Assembly: GCA_964537715.1 (NCBI GenBank)
Contig: CAZIAH010000002.1
Span: 72,276-136,275 of the forward strand
Length of the DNA stretch: 64,000 bases
Source: CAZTZL01 sp964537715
GTDB lineage: Bacteria; Zhuqueibacterota; QNDG01; DSAB01
Direction of reading: 5' to 3'
Below, one piece after another: positions 48,492 through 57,874 of this stretch. How positions within the stretch are numbered: the first letter of the stretch is position 1; each line of letters starts with the position of its first letter. Both the position numbers and the translations under genes were made by a program. A model generated the notes under the pieces. The model saw only the letters and a list, made by a program, of their open reading frames with translations, did no database searches and was not told the DNA's origin.

Positions 48492-49546
48492 TGGACCGCC
48501 TTTTCTTTGACAAGAGATTCCAATTTTGGCAGATCAACATATTGAACGGCTCCCTCTTTTCTGATGGATTTATTTGCGGCTTCGATAATTGTCACCACAC
48601 GCAGGCCGTTATATCCGTCTGTCTGCGGCGTTTTATCCTGTTGAATACACTCAATAAAATGCTGACATTCTTTGCGCAGAGGCTCGAACTGATCAATTTT
48701 TGGAATAAGAATGTCACCGTAACGATATGAAAATTGAAATTCGGCAAAAGTATCATAATACGGAGGTGCCTCCACACCTTTATCGTAAATTTTCAGTTTC
48801 TCATTGGGTTCGATGTCATCATAAACTAGCATTTTTTTACTGCCCACAATTGTTGTTCTCCGGATTTTGTCAGGATCCAGCCAGCTGTTGTGCAAAAAAG
48901 CAATCGTTCCATTTTCAAAATTCAGCGTTGTGGTGGCCACATCTTCGATATTACTTTTAAAATGGGCTTTTCCCTGCGCATTGACACTGATAGGGAATTT
49001 ACCCATGAGGTATAGTATAATGGATATATCATGAGGAGCAAGATCCCAGATTACATTAATATCCGGCTGGAAAAGACCCAGATTCACCCGGCTGGCATAG
49101 ATATAGAAGATTTCTCCCAGTTCACCACTGGCGATGATTTCCTTGGCTTTATTCACTGCAGAGACATATTCAAATGTGTGTCCGACCATGAGTTTTACAT
49201 GCTTTTCCTCAGCTTTTTGAATCATCTCTCGGCATTCCTTGCTTGAAGAAGCTAGAGGTTTCTCAATAAGTACATGCTTACCCTCTCCGAGACACTGCAA
49301 GGCTATATCTCTGTGTGTATATACAGGTGTTGCGATCGCGACTCCATCAATGGAGTCATCCCGCAAAATATCCTCGATCTTCGTGGTTACCTGAATGTCT
49401 TTATAAAGCAATTTGATACGTGAAAGTCTCTCTTCATTCAGATCACAGCAGATTTTCATATGGCAATTTGGGATTTGAAAGAAGTTACGAATCAGATTGG
49501 GTCCCCAATAACCGCAACCTATGACTGCTATATTAATGTTTTTCAT
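48488..49546 (-). CDS. wbpB: Gfo/Idh/MocA dehydrogenase, WbpB-like
   Basis: A 352-residue NAD-dependent oxidoreductase. I place the start at ATG 49546, with GGGAG ten bases upstream; the frame also opens at a TTG six codons earlier. It has AVIGCGYWGPNLIRNF for nucleotide binding, VAIATPVYTH, the catalytic-lysine motif LIEKPLASS, and DLAPHDISIILYLMG. The GYWGPN variant is characteristic of sugar 3-dehydrogenases in surface-glycan loci. WbpB oxidises the 3-hydroxyl of UDP-N-acetyl-glucosaminuronic acid. It leads the coupled WbpB-WbpD-WbpE trio, 46 bases after the sugar-phosphate transferase stop. A different 2-acetamido sugar donor cannot be excluded. Confidence 0.88.
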   Translation of the reverse strand: MKNINIAVIGCGYWGPNLIRNFFQIPNCHMKICCDLNEERLSRIKLLYKDIQVTTKIEDILRDDSIDGVAIATPVYTHRDIALQCLGEGKHVLIEKPLASSSKECREMIQKAEEKHVKLMVGHTFEYVSAVNKAKEIIASGELGEIFYIYASRVNLGLFQPDINVIWDLAPHDISIILYLMGKFPISVNAQGKAHFKSNIEDVATTTLNFENGTIAFLHNSWLDPDKIRRTTIVGSKKMLVYDDIEPNEKLKIYDKGVEAPPYYDTFAEFQFSYRYGDILIPKIDQFEPLRKECQHFIECIQQDKTPQTDGYNGLRVVTIIEAANKSIRKEGAVQYVDLPKLESLVKEKAVQ

Positions 49547-49591
49547 ATTCTTTGTTACTCCCAAAAAATAGATTAGATTATGTTTCTATTA

Positions 49592-50884
49592 TTATTTTCC
49601 TTCAAATGAAAGTACAGCCTTAACTGTTTTAAATAAAATTTTTAAATCCAATAAAAATGATACATTTTCTGCATATTGAATATCAAGTTTCACCATTTCT
49701 TCAAAAGTCATTCTATTTCTTCCAGACACTTGCCATAAACCTGTAATTCCAGGTTTCACTTCCATGATGCGTCGATAATGCCAATTTTTATATTCATCTA
49801 CCTCATAAGGAACAGGAGGTCTCGGCCCTACCAAACTCATATCTCCTTTTATTACATTTATCAACTGTGGAATCTCATCTAAACTTGTTCTCCGCAACCA
49901 TTTTCCTATAACAGTGATTCTTGGATCTTTGGTAAGTTTGTATAAAGGTGCTTTCTGTGTACCTTTGTTGATATCATTACAATGACCATTAATTAATTTT
50001 TTTACATACTCTTCATGAATAGTACTGTCACAGTTTGTATACATCGTTCTAAATTTAAAAAAAATAAAAGATTTTCCTAAATAACCCACTCTCTTTTGTT
50101 TGTAAAAAATTGGTCCCTTTGAAGTTATTTTTATTGCAATACTAATAATCAACATCATCGGTAGAAAGGACAAAAGAAACAAAATTGCTCCTGAAATATC
50201 AATAATGCGTTTAACATTCAAATATGAAATAGTGATAATCGCTTTTTTGTAATCATCCCCCCACCACAAAGGATTTGTAAGAGAAATTGCACCATTTGGT
50301 GAAATCTTTATATTCGGGTTTTCATAATTAATATTTCTCTTAAACATTATATTTCTGCTATCGGATTCATGAGTTATTTTCTCAAATTCCAGTTTTTTTA
50401 TTGATTCAGATTTTCCCTCGGTTATTTCATGTTCTGGTATCTGATGTAATTGATATGAAGTAATTTTTATGGATCGAATTATTTTATGAGCTTCCTTTGT
50501 TTTTAAAGATCTTAAGTAATAATATAATTTATGAGTTAGTCTTTTAATCAACGATTTATTACCACTTAAAGAGGTGCCAATTAAAAGAACGCCGATTTTT
50601 GATTTACTGGGTAGATGTTTAATATCAATTCCTCTTGTATTTTGAGAAATTACTTTTATTAATTCTCGAAAGAAACGGAAGTATTCGTTGTCTGAAGCGA
50701 TTTCAGAATATGATGAGAGGTTGAAAACGATATACGATATAGGTAGTCCTGTACCGTTCCATCCATTTCGTCCTCTTCCCAATATACGGGCAAAATCCTT
50801 GTTTGAATACCATCCATTTTGTTCATTGATGAGGGAATCAATCGAATTTTGATTCAAATTATTTTTAGACAATATCTGATCCAA
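49592..50884 (-). CDS. Initiating sugar-phosphate transferase (polyprenyl phosphate glycosylphosphotransferase)
   Basis: A 430-residue protein whose C-terminal 200 residues are the bacterial sugar transferase domain. After one membrane helix (about 234-258) come FYKQKRVGYLGKSF and FKFRTMY, then TKDPRITVIGKWLRRTSLDE, DMSLVGPRPP and GITGLWQVSGRN, the full set of family motifs. It transfers sugar-1-phosphate to undecaprenyl phosphate, the first step of repeat-unit assembly. The N-terminal 220 residues are soluble and lack the usual four-helix WbaP/GumD membrane region, so this is a short-membrane form with an unrecognised N-terminal domain. Confidence 0.9.
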   Translation of the reverse strand: MDQILSKNNLNQNSIDSLINEQNGWYSNKDFARILGRGRNGWNGTGLPISYIVFNLSSYSEIASDNEYFRFFRELIKVISQNTRGIDIKHLPSKSKIGVLLIGTSLSGNKSLIKRLTHKLYYYLRSLKTKEAHKIIRSIKITSYQLHQIPEHEITEGKSESIKKLEFEKITHESDSRNIMFKRNINYENPNIKISPNGAISLTNPLWWGDDYKKAIITISYLNVKRIIDISGAILFLLSFLPMMLIISIAIKITSKGPIFYKQKRVGYLGKSFIFFKFRTMYTNCDSTIHEEYVKKLINGHCNDINKGTQKAPLYKLTKDPRITVIGKWLRRTSLDEIPQLINVIKGDMSLVGPRPPVPYEVDEYKNWHYRRIMEVKPGITGLWQVSGRNRMTFEEMVKLDIQYAENVSFLLDLKILFKTVKAVLSFEGK

Positions 50885-50964
50885 AATATATCGCTTCTTT
50901 TAGAGTCTGTTGGGAAAATGGTTTTTACTTTGTCAATAATTTTATATATAAATACTACTTTTCA

Positions 50965-53325
50965 CTATTTCCACGGTGTTTTTTTGCTTCTTCTATAATT
51001 GGTTTTATTTTTTACAATTCTATTTATATTGCGTTTTATTATTTCATAAGTATTTTCCTTCTCCATTTTATTTTTATTATAATAATAGGCATAATAATTA
51101 CCTTGAGGAGTAACATTGTTCAGGACAATCCCTATGATATGATTCCCATTTGTTTTACTTATTAGATTTTTTGCCCTTAGAATTTCATCGGGCCTGTTTT
51201 TCCCTTTTTCAATGACCAAAATGATTCCATCTATCTCTGGTGCAAGAACAGCTGCATCGGCAACAGCGATAACGGGTGGCAGATCATAAATGATCAAATC
51301 AAAATTATTTTTTAATTTGCTATTTAAATTTTTCATACTTTCTGAAGCCAGTAACTCTGAAGGATTGGCCGGAATCGTACCGCTCGTAATTAAAAATAAA
51401 TTTTCTATACCGGTCGATTGAATTACTGTTCTATTTAGATTAGTAGTTGCTACAGATTCGTCATTTTCCTCGTCGGTACCCTTTTTAATTTTTGAGCCTG
51501 TTGATCTAATTTTTTCCAAATGTTTAAGTATATCAGTAAGTCCAGGTTGAAGATTGGCATTAAAAAATGTGTGAATAGTTGATTTTCTTAAATCCGCATC
51601 GATTATAAGAGTTTTTAAACCTAATTTGGCTGTAGAGACAGCTAAGTTCGCTGTAATGAATGATTTCCCCTCTCCTGGTTTGCCACTGGTCAGTAAAATT
51701 GTCTTTAAAGGGGAGGAGCCGGACATTTCCGTCAAGGGAAGATTTGTTCGCAAAGTTCGAAAAGCTTCAGCAGCAGCAGATTGCTCATCATGAATTGTGA
51801 TTAATTTTGGAACGATCTTTGAACGTTTCCTTTTGGTAGGAAGATTAATGTCTTGGCGTAGATATTCTTTACTCCCATTTTTAATTTTTGGTATTGTACC
51901 TATGACCGGCAAATTCGTAAGTTTCTCAATATCCTCTACTGTTTTTATGCTCGTATCCAATACTTCCAAAGAGAGAGCCAATCCAATTCCTAATGTACAG
52001 CCCAAGAAAAATCCAAGAAGTAAATTTACTTTTTTCCTTGGGCGAATCGGTCCTCTGGGAATTCGAGCAGGATCTATGATTCGAATATTTGATATTTTTT
52101 CTGCTTCTTTTATCTTGGCTTCTTCACGTTTCTGTAAAAGCATGGTATAAATCTCATCAGCAACGGCTTTGTCTCTTTGCAACTTTCCAAGCTCCAATTC
52201 CTTTTGGGGTAAAGTGCTTAAGGAGTTGTTGTAACTATTCAATACTTTTTTCAATGCTTTTTCTTCTGCTTCGTCGGTATGTATCTCAACTTCCAGTGTG
52301 GCAATTTCTTCTAGATGTTTTTGTATCTCAGATAAAGGATCAATGGTATTTTCTCCTTTGGCAATTTTTAAAGTTTCTTCTTTGAGATTTTTTTTGGCTT
52401 CTTCGATTTGAGATCGAAGTTGTCTCATCTTGGGATGATTTTCACTGTAATCTTGAACCCTGAGAGTTGTATATTGGACCTCGAGATCAACCAATTTTTT
52501 CTTCAACTCCTGTGCCCATGGACTTGTTATTGTTGTAATATAGGGAACCAATTCCTCCCGTTCTTGAGAAAGTTTATCTTTGACAAACGCCAATCTATTT
52601 CTCGATGCATTGAGCTCCGTAACAGTTTTGTTGTATTCTACTTCAGCTTCGGTAATTCTTTTAAAAATTTCTTCTGATTCTTTATCCAGGTAAGTGATCT
52701 TGTTAGCTTCTTTGTAAATTTTTAAAGCGTTTTCCGACTCCTGTACTTTTTGACTAAAATATTTTAATTGATCCTCGACTGTGTTTTTAACTTGGTTAAT
52801 CTCTCCAAGTTTTGAATTCAAATTTCTTTTTATTAAGAGTTCAGCAGTTGTATTTGCGATTACGGCGGCTACTTTCGCATTGTGTGCCTGTGCACTTATG
52901 GCGATGACATCGGTTTTCGGTATAGGTCGTGCAGAAACGTTCTTTTCAATAATATAAGTTAAGTAGTCATTCTTATTGTTGTATTGAGATGGTATTTCAC
53001 CTTGAATTACGAATGTATTAAGAATGGAATCAGATAGAGCATTGGTTACTTCATTCATTAAGGACCAGCTTTCAATTTCTTCAATAAGATTGAGAACGTA
53101 GCTGCCTTTAAATGATAGTTGTGTCACATCCAGGTCGGAAATCACAGGCTTTTTTTCTTCAAATACGATTTTTGTGGTAGCATTATATACTGGCAATGAA
53201 GTCATATTTAAATAAATAATGGGTAATTGAATCAGTACAATGCAACCAATAATGATCCATTTTTTTCTTAATATTATTTGAAAAAATCGAATAAATTCAT
53301 TTTGGTTTGTTGAAATGTCATTCAT
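50965..53325 (-). CDS. Wzz/GumC-type polysaccharide co-polymerase with BY-kinase domain
   Basis: A 786-residue inner-membrane protein. Two membrane helices (about 22-42 and 434-454) flank a long periplasmic coiled-coil region with GNVR/Wzz features. The cytoplasmic part is a bacterial tyrosine-kinase ATPase: Walker A SGKPGEGKS at 547-555, Walker A' IIDADLRKS at 574-582, and a later YDLPPV motif. It governs chain length and export of the polysaccharide together with an outer-membrane channel. The C-terminus has a YYAYYYN cluster that could be autophosphorylated. It follows the SLBB protein gene by 23 bases. Confidence 0.92.
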   Translation of the reverse strand: MNDISTNQNEFIRFFQIILRKKWIIIGCIVLIQLPIIYLNMTSLPVYNATTKIVFEEKKPVISDLDVTQLSFKGSYVLNLIEEIESWSLMNEVTNALSDSILNTFVIQGEIPSQYNNKNDYLTYIIEKNVSARPIPKTDVIAISAQAHNAKVAAVIANTTAELLIKRNLNSKLGEINQVKNTVEDQLKYFSQKVQESENALKIYKEANKITYLDKESEEIFKRITEAEVEYNKTVTELNASRNRLAFVKDKLSQEREELVPYITTITSPWAQELKKKLVDLEVQYTTLRVQDYSENHPKMRQLRSQIEEAKKNLKEETLKIAKGENTIDPLSEIQKHLEEIATLEVEIHTDEAEEKALKKVLNSYNNSLSTLPQKELELGKLQRDKAVADEIYTMLLQKREEAKIKEAEKISNIRIIDPARIPRGPIRPRKKVNLLLGFFLGCTLGIGLALSLEVLDTSIKTVEDIEKLTNLPVIGTIPKIKNGSKEYLRQDINLPTKRKRSKIVPKLITIHDEQSAAAEAFRTLRTNLPLTEMSGSSPLKTILLTSGKPGEGKSFITANLAVSTAKLGLKTLIIDADLRKSTIHTFFNANLQPGLTDILKHLEKIRSTGSKIKKGTDEENDESVATTNLNRTVIQSTGIENLFLITSGTIPANPSELLASESMKNLNSKLKNNFDLIIYDLPPVIAVADAAVLAPEIDGIILVIEKGKNRPDEILRAKNLISKTNGNHIIGIVLNNVTPQGNYYAYYYNKNKMEKENTYEIIKRNINRIVKNKTNYRRSKKTPWK

Positions 53326-53348
53326 TTCTTTTGCCTTCTACGAATGAA

Positions 53349-53936
53349 TTATTCAAAAATACGACTGTACCAATATAAACCTTGTGCAATAATAGCAACT
53401 TGATAGAGAATCTTTACCAGAAACTCGAATTTATACCAATTATTTTTATTTACCTTAACGACATCACCCGGCTTTAATATAGGAATATGTTCCAAATTCT
53501 TTTTGTTTAAATATTTATTTAAATTAATATTATAGATTACTTTTCCTCTTCGTGGTTTTGCCATTTCTTGGTTTTCAGATTTTTCGATTTCTGAATATTC
53601 TGATTCCGAATAAAAATACTCTCTTGTTAATCTAACTCTATTTAGATTTGAATATTCGGTAGGACCTCCGGCCATGGATATCAATTCAAGAGCGTCTGTA
53701 CCGTCTGGAACAATGTATTGTCCTGGTTTGTTTACTTCTCCCCAGATATGAACTGTAATTTGTAGTTTCTCTTCTTCTGTCCATAAATATTGATTTTTTC
53801 TACTTTGTTCAAGTTGGGCAAAACAATTAATAACAAAATAGAAAAATAATGAACTGACTATGATCCATTTTGCCTTTTTTAAGGACGAGGGTAAGAACAA
53901 TATCAGTGAAGCAAAGTTTTGTTGGCTCTTTGTCAT
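53349..53936 (-). CDS. SLBB-domain polysaccharide export-related protein
   Basis: A 195-residue protein from ATG 53936 (GAGG lies nine bases upstream; a TTG at 53951 is a weaker choice). An N-terminal membrane segment is followed by one SLBB domain: ITVHIWGEVNKPGQYIVPDGTDALELISMAGGP is its hallmark region, here split by me as VHIWGEVNKPGQY and DALELISMAGGP. Near the C-terminus ILKPGDVVKVNKN precedes a second hydrophobic stretch. It is shorter than Wza-type channels and lacks an N-terminal Poly_export domain, so it may be an accessory part of the export channel. It is the first gene of the minus-strand block. Confidence 0.75.
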   Translation of the reverse strand: MTKSQQNFASLILFLPSSLKKAKWIIVSSLFFYFVINCFAQLEQSRKNQYLWTEEEKLQITVHIWGEVNKPGQYIVPDGTDALELISMAGGPTEYSNLNRVRLTREYFYSESEYSEIEKSENQEMAKPRRGKVIYNINLNKYLNKKNLEHIPILKPGDVVKVNKNNWYKFEFLVKILYQVAIIAQGLYWYSRIFE

Positions 53937-53951
53937 AATAAATTGCCTCAA

Positions 53952-54578
53952 GTTATGAAATACAGGTAGAAATGGAGGATATTCAACTTTTCGAGGAATA
54001 AATGTGGATAAATGAAAATTAATGAAATATGAAATGAATTTCTTAGAAAGTATTTCTTGTCCCGTGTCCCTTTCAAATTCCTTTTCTCTACACAGTTTTC
54101 CTCTTCCTAAAGATCCTATATCCCCTCATTTCTCTATGGCCATGAAAAAACATGACCTTTTTCCCCGATGTTGCGGTTTACGTTTATGCAACAATCCATC
54201 TAAGCTTTTACTCGACGGAAAAACTAATTCTTGAAACCGTAAGTTCTTTTTTTCTCCGTTAATTTTCTGATATGAACTTTTAAAATCAACTCAGAAATTT
54301 GATGATATATTATATAATTACCAATGAAAGAAACAAAACATTGTAACAATAACTTAATATATATGACAAAATTATTATAATATTAAAATCCCGCATAATA
54401 ATAAGCTAAGTGATTCATTAATGCAGTAATATGCGAAAAAATCGATTAAAATTTATACATTTATTTTTAATAAGTCAATAGGATTTTACGTGAAATATTT
54501 GTACAATTTTCCTTCGATTTTGCCATATATTGTATTATATTTAACCATTTTTACTACATATAGTAAAATTTTTAGCAT
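53952..54578. other. AT-rich divergent region between the minus block and the IS remnant
   Basis: A 627-base region without a recognisable gene. It separates the first gene of the 54-kb minus-strand block from the IS1595 remnant on the plus strand, so the promoter of the polysaccharide genes should lie here. From about 54240 onward it is extremely AT-rich. I found no convincing sigma-54 match or strong terminator, and I could not settle on -35/-10 boxes. An open frame at 54022-54234 on the plus strand shows no family features. Confidence 0.45.
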
Positions 54579-55273
54579 GTGTTTAATAATGGTATAAATA
54601 TTGCTATAAATATTATTATAAATGTTTCTGTGACCATTGGGGCGATCTTTAGTGGTAGTTATATAAAACCTGAGAAGTGGCTAGTGGTGATTCATTTAAT
54701 ATGCAGTTCAAAAAGGGGCATAAGTGCACACCAAATGTATAGATTATTTGAGATCACTTGTAAATCTGCATGGTATATGATGCATTGAATAAGATGTGCA
54801 ATGATACAACCGCTATATAAAGAGAAATTCACTTGAAAAAGAGTTCTGTATTTACTTTGGTAGAACCTAATGACAGAATAAAATCTCTAAAAGTCGATTC
54901 TGTTACTTTCGGTAATTTAAAGCAAGTTATTAGAGAGGATGCTGATCCAAAAGTGATTATTTACACTGATGAATTCAAGGGGAATAAAGGGCTTGACAAA
55001 GACTTTCAAAATCACGAAATTGTCAATCAGAACAGAGAAGAATATGTTCGGGGGATTGCACCTACTAATACCACCGAAAACTTTTTCAGTATTTTGAAGC
55101 GGGGAATTACTGGAATATATCAACACATTTTTAAACAGCACCTACCTTTCTATTCAAACGAAGTCGATTTCAGATATAACTATCGCAAAATTCCAGATAT
55201 TGGACGAACCAGAGAAGTGTTGAAAGGTTTTGAAAGGAAAAGACTTCATTATCAGAATTCATACCTAAATTAA
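54579..55273 (+). pseudogene. Decayed IS1595-family transposase
   Basis: Two frames hold parts of one transposase. The first has KWLVVIHLICSSKRGISAHQ and then FEITCKSAWYMMH, the early region of the IS1595/ISXO2-like transposase, ending in a TGA. The second, from about 54833, has VIIYTDEFKGNKGL for the catalytic strand and TNTTENFFSILKRGITGIYQ then HLPFYSNEVDFRYNYR, the conserved end of the family. The N-terminal zinc-ribbon part is missing and the frame is broken between the pieces, so the element is inactive. I did not find terminal inverted repeats. Confidence 0.85.
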
Positions 55274-55275
55274 GA

Positions 55276-55620
55276 ATGAATGACACTAATAATAAATTGA
55301 GACTTGAAATAGAAGGGACCAGAATAACTTCTACTCAGTTTACTAAAAGTGTAACTGGAATTGAGCAAAAAATTAATTGGATTGTAAATGTTGAATCTGG
55401 AAGTATAAATATTTCCGTTTCACCTGATACGGCAGATATTATGCATTTAATATTGTAATAGAAAAAGGTATAGATTTAATTGAGAATAAAACGAAACGCC
55501 CTTCGGAATTTTCTGATTCTGCACTTAGAAAATTAAAAATTCTTACTTTTATTCTTGATGAATGAAGCAAGGGCATTGATAAAGTAAAAAATGTGGACAA
55601 TGGTAGCCCTAACCCGTTGT
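55276..55620 (+). pseudogene. Decayed hypothetical gene with a frameshift and stop
   Basis: The first 60 codons read INWIVNVESGSINISVSPDT near the end, then stop at 55456-55458. In the next frame coding-like sequence continues: FNIVIEKGIDLIENKTKRPS, then EFSDSALRKLKILTFILDE, a TGA, and SKGIDKVKNVDNGSPNPL. The two parts together look like one conserved hypothetical protein broken by a frameshift and a stop. I do not know its function. It directly follows the IS1595 remnant. Confidence 0.5.
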
Positions 55621-55639
55621 GACTAATTAATGTTTAAAG

Positions 55640-56167
55640 ATGATTGATTTTGTAACCTCCGCCCCTGGATTCGTGATGAGATCCCAGATCAAGTCCTGGA
55701 CACATTTCAGAGCCTGTCCCGTGCTTGACACGGGAAATGACACTCTATCTCTGTCATTCCCGTCCTTATTCTTCAATTATTTAAATGTTTTGAAAGATCG
55801 GGATTTTAAGCGGGAATCTACCTTTACTTTTGCAAATGATCCTTTTTCCGGAATTTTTCTGAATTTTGCACCACGTGTTAGTTCTAATATAATTATCTCC
55901 AAAACGGTGGCAAATGTAAACACTGTACTCGGATTTTCTTCAAAATCTTGTGGTTCTGGTAAGCATAAATTAAGCGCTATTTCTGAAAGACAAGGGTTGA
56001 AATTTGAAATCGATGATGATATGATTGGTAATAAAGGCTTTAACTTTTTAAAGAAAGCTTTAAAAAGTTTATTACAAATTAAGTTAGAAAATAAAAAGAG
56101 ACTTAAACTGTCAATTAAAACCTATGGGTTTGTTCAATATACAATCAACAATTCTAGTAAATATTAA
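55640..56167 (+). CDS. Hypothetical open frame, possibly a gene fragment
   Basis: An open frame of 175 codons without a recognised family. Its first third runs through a palindromic repeat element (55683-55734), which makes that part unlikely to be real protein. From about codon 115 on, the Lys/Leu-rich sequence EIDDDMIGNKGFNFLKKALK looks more protein-like, perhaps the end of a decayed gene. No ribosome site is obvious. I keep it as a weak call. Confidence 0.25.
   Translation: MIDFVTSAPGFVMRSQIKSWTHFRACPVLDTGNDTLSLSFPSLFFNYLNVLKDRDFKRESTFTFANDPFSGIFLNFAPRVSSNIIISKTVANVNTVLGFSSKSCGSGKHKLSAISERQGLKFEIDDDMIGNKGFNFLKKALKSLLQIKLENKKRLKLSIKTYGFVQYTINNSSKY
55683..55734. repeat. Pair of palindromic CCCG-type repeat units
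   Basis: CCCAGATCAAGTCCTGG at 55683-55699 is an imperfect hairpin with a TCAAG loop. CCCGTG-CTTGA-CACGGG at 55718-55734 is a perfect 6-base-pair hairpin in inverse orientation. The layout resembles a REP/BIME-type palindromic repeat. Confidence 0.65.
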
Positions 56168-56169
56168 TC

Positions 56170-57364
56170 ATGAGAGCAAAAATAAAAATTACACCATTTG
56201 TTTTGTTTCTCTTATTCTTATTAAATACTGAAATCAATGGTATGTATAGGGTAATGGGAAGTGCTACCCTTCAATGGAACGATAATTCAAATAATGAAAA
56301 TGGATTCTGTATAGAATATAAAATAGGTTCCAATGGAGTATGGAATGTGATCGACTTTGTGAATGCCAATGTAACGCAATATGGTCCCTTGTCACTCGCA
56401 CCATCGGATACGTATTATTATAGAATCTATGGTTATAATGATTACGGCCATTCTGATTACTCGAATATCATATCAATTTACTCTATTCCCGAAGATTCAA
56501 TAAATATTTCTGGTGGTTGTACTTTGTTATCCTTTGACGCTGTTTTGCGCAATAGGGAAATTGTTCTCAGTTGGACGACCGATAACCAAGCCAATGATGT
56601 AAAATTTTTTCTTTATCGTGCAACCGATAAAGATGGCCCTTATCTGCTTATTGGAGATTCATTGATTCAAACCTACTCTTTTGTGGATTCAGATATACAG
56701 AAAGGGATAACCTATTGGTATATGCTTACATGTGTTGAGAGCATGGGAAATACTAATTCTGACAGCATTATTTCTATTACGCCAAACTGGGGGAATAGTA
56801 TTTTGTTATCCTTTGACGCTGTTTTGCGCAATAGGGAAATTGTTCTCAGTTGGACGNNNNNNNNNNNNNNNNNNNNNNNNNNNNNNNNNNNNNNNNNNNN
56901 NNNNNNNNNNNNNNNNNNNNNNNNNNNNNNNNNNNNNNNNNNNNNNNNNNNNNNNNTCTTTTGTGGATTCAGATATACAGAAAGGGATAACCTATTGGTA
57001 TATGCTTACATATGTTGACAGTATGGGAAATACTAATTCTGACAGCATTATTTCTATTACGCCAAACTGGGGAAATAGTGTTGATAATTTTTGTTTGTTT
57101 TCTAATTATCCCAATCCATTCAATAGCTACACTAAAATTCCCTATCACTTAAGGGAAAACGTTCATGTAAAGATTTCAATTTATAATCTATTAGGACAGG
57201 AAATCATCAAATTGGTTGATGCTGATCAAGAACAAGGATATTATGAAGTAATTTGGGATGGGAAAAACAAGATGGGGAAAAATGTAGGTAGTAATATATA
57301 TATTATAAATATGCTATTAAAGCATAATTTTTCATTAAGTCAAAAAATTCATTTTATCCAATAA
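56170..57364 (+). CDS. Secreted fibronectin-type repeat protein with YPNPFN C-terminal tail (contains assembly gap)
   Basis: The protein begins with a basic, hydrophobic signal peptide (about residues 1-24). It has an N-terminal fibronectin III-like domain (LQWNDNSNNENGFCIEYK), then at least two nearly identical 93-residue domains opening LLSFDAVLRNREIVLSW, and a C-terminal sorting-type tail NYPNPFNSYTKIPY followed by VKISIYNLLGQEI and VIWDGKN. Such tails mark proteins exported by type IX or related secretion systems in FCB-type bacteria. One hundred Ns at 56857-56956 fall inside the repeats; the frame differs on the two sides because the gap length is arbitrary, not because of a frameshift. 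A cell-surface adhesive or matrix role is likely but unproven. Confidence 0.75.
56523..57080 (+). repeat. Tandem 279-bp (93-codon) coding repeat, copy number unresolved
   Basis: The segment from 56523 recurs at 56802 with near-identical bases, a period of 279. The sequence after the gap (56957 on) matches 56679 on with only a few changes. The N run therefore replaces an unknown number of repeat units. Confidence 0.85.
56857..56956. other. Assembly gap of 100 Ns
   Basis: A run of exactly 100 unknown bases inside the tandem repeats. The round number indicates a scaffold placeholder. Confidence 0.98.
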
Positions 57365-57478
57365 ACATTTATCTTATATCTTCTTTTTTATCCTCGAGTG
57401 TAGTCTAAAAAGGTCAAAAATGAGCAGTGTCGCCACGAGTGCAATGGAGCACTCTCATTAATTTTGTGGAGATTGCTT

Positions 57479-57497
57479 TCCCGAAACGAATTCGGGA
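57479..57497. repeat. CCCGAA...TTCGGG hairpin
   Basis: TCCCGAA and TTCGGGA form a perfect 7-base-pair stem around the loop ACGAA. No T-run follows on either strand, so a repeat palindrome is more likely than a terminator. Confidence 0.6.
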
Positions 57498-57859
57498 TCC
57501 TGATATTCTTTATAGAAATATTTATTGAATAATTGGTATTCCTCGCCAGGACAGTCTTCGATTACTTTTTAAACTGCACTCATTTTTTTTAATATTAGAA
57601 CATAATCACATTTTTTAGAATCAGTATTTGCCTTTTTGGGGCACAATCATTCTACAAGTAAATTTCTTGTTATTCTCCTACTTGCGATTCTATTCGCTTG
57701 CTAAATAAATAAGCCAGGTTTCATATAATACGGCTTATTACTTATAAGTCATATTTTTCATTTTGAAAGGAAATATTTTCCTATTACGCTTTTTATTATC
57801 ATATAATAATAATATATAACACTATAATAATTAAATAGATATAGTTTTTGCATAATTTT

Positions 57860-57874
57860 AGGCACGTGCTTTGC
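57860..57874 (+). promoter_or_regulatory. Sigma-54 promoter
   Basis: AGGCACGTGCTTTGC matches the -24/-12 consensus TGGCACG-N4-TTGC at every position but the first, with GG (57861-57862) and GC (57873-57874) separated by exactly ten bases. Transcription would start about 12 bases downstream, leaving a leader of about 60 bases before the ATG at 57947. An NtrC-type activator is encoded 4 kb downstream. Confidence 0.75.

Noticed and set aside
54579..55273. Intact insertion sequence
   Set aside because: The transposase lacks its N-terminal part, is split between frames and no terminal inverted repeats were found.
56857..56956. Apparent frameshift in the first secreted-protein gene
   Set aside because: The frame changes across a 100-base placeholder gap of unknown true length, so it says nothing about the real gene.
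56523..57080. Direct repeats as a CRISPR array
   Set aside because: The units are 279 bases long, coding and contiguous without unique spacers; no cas gene is present.
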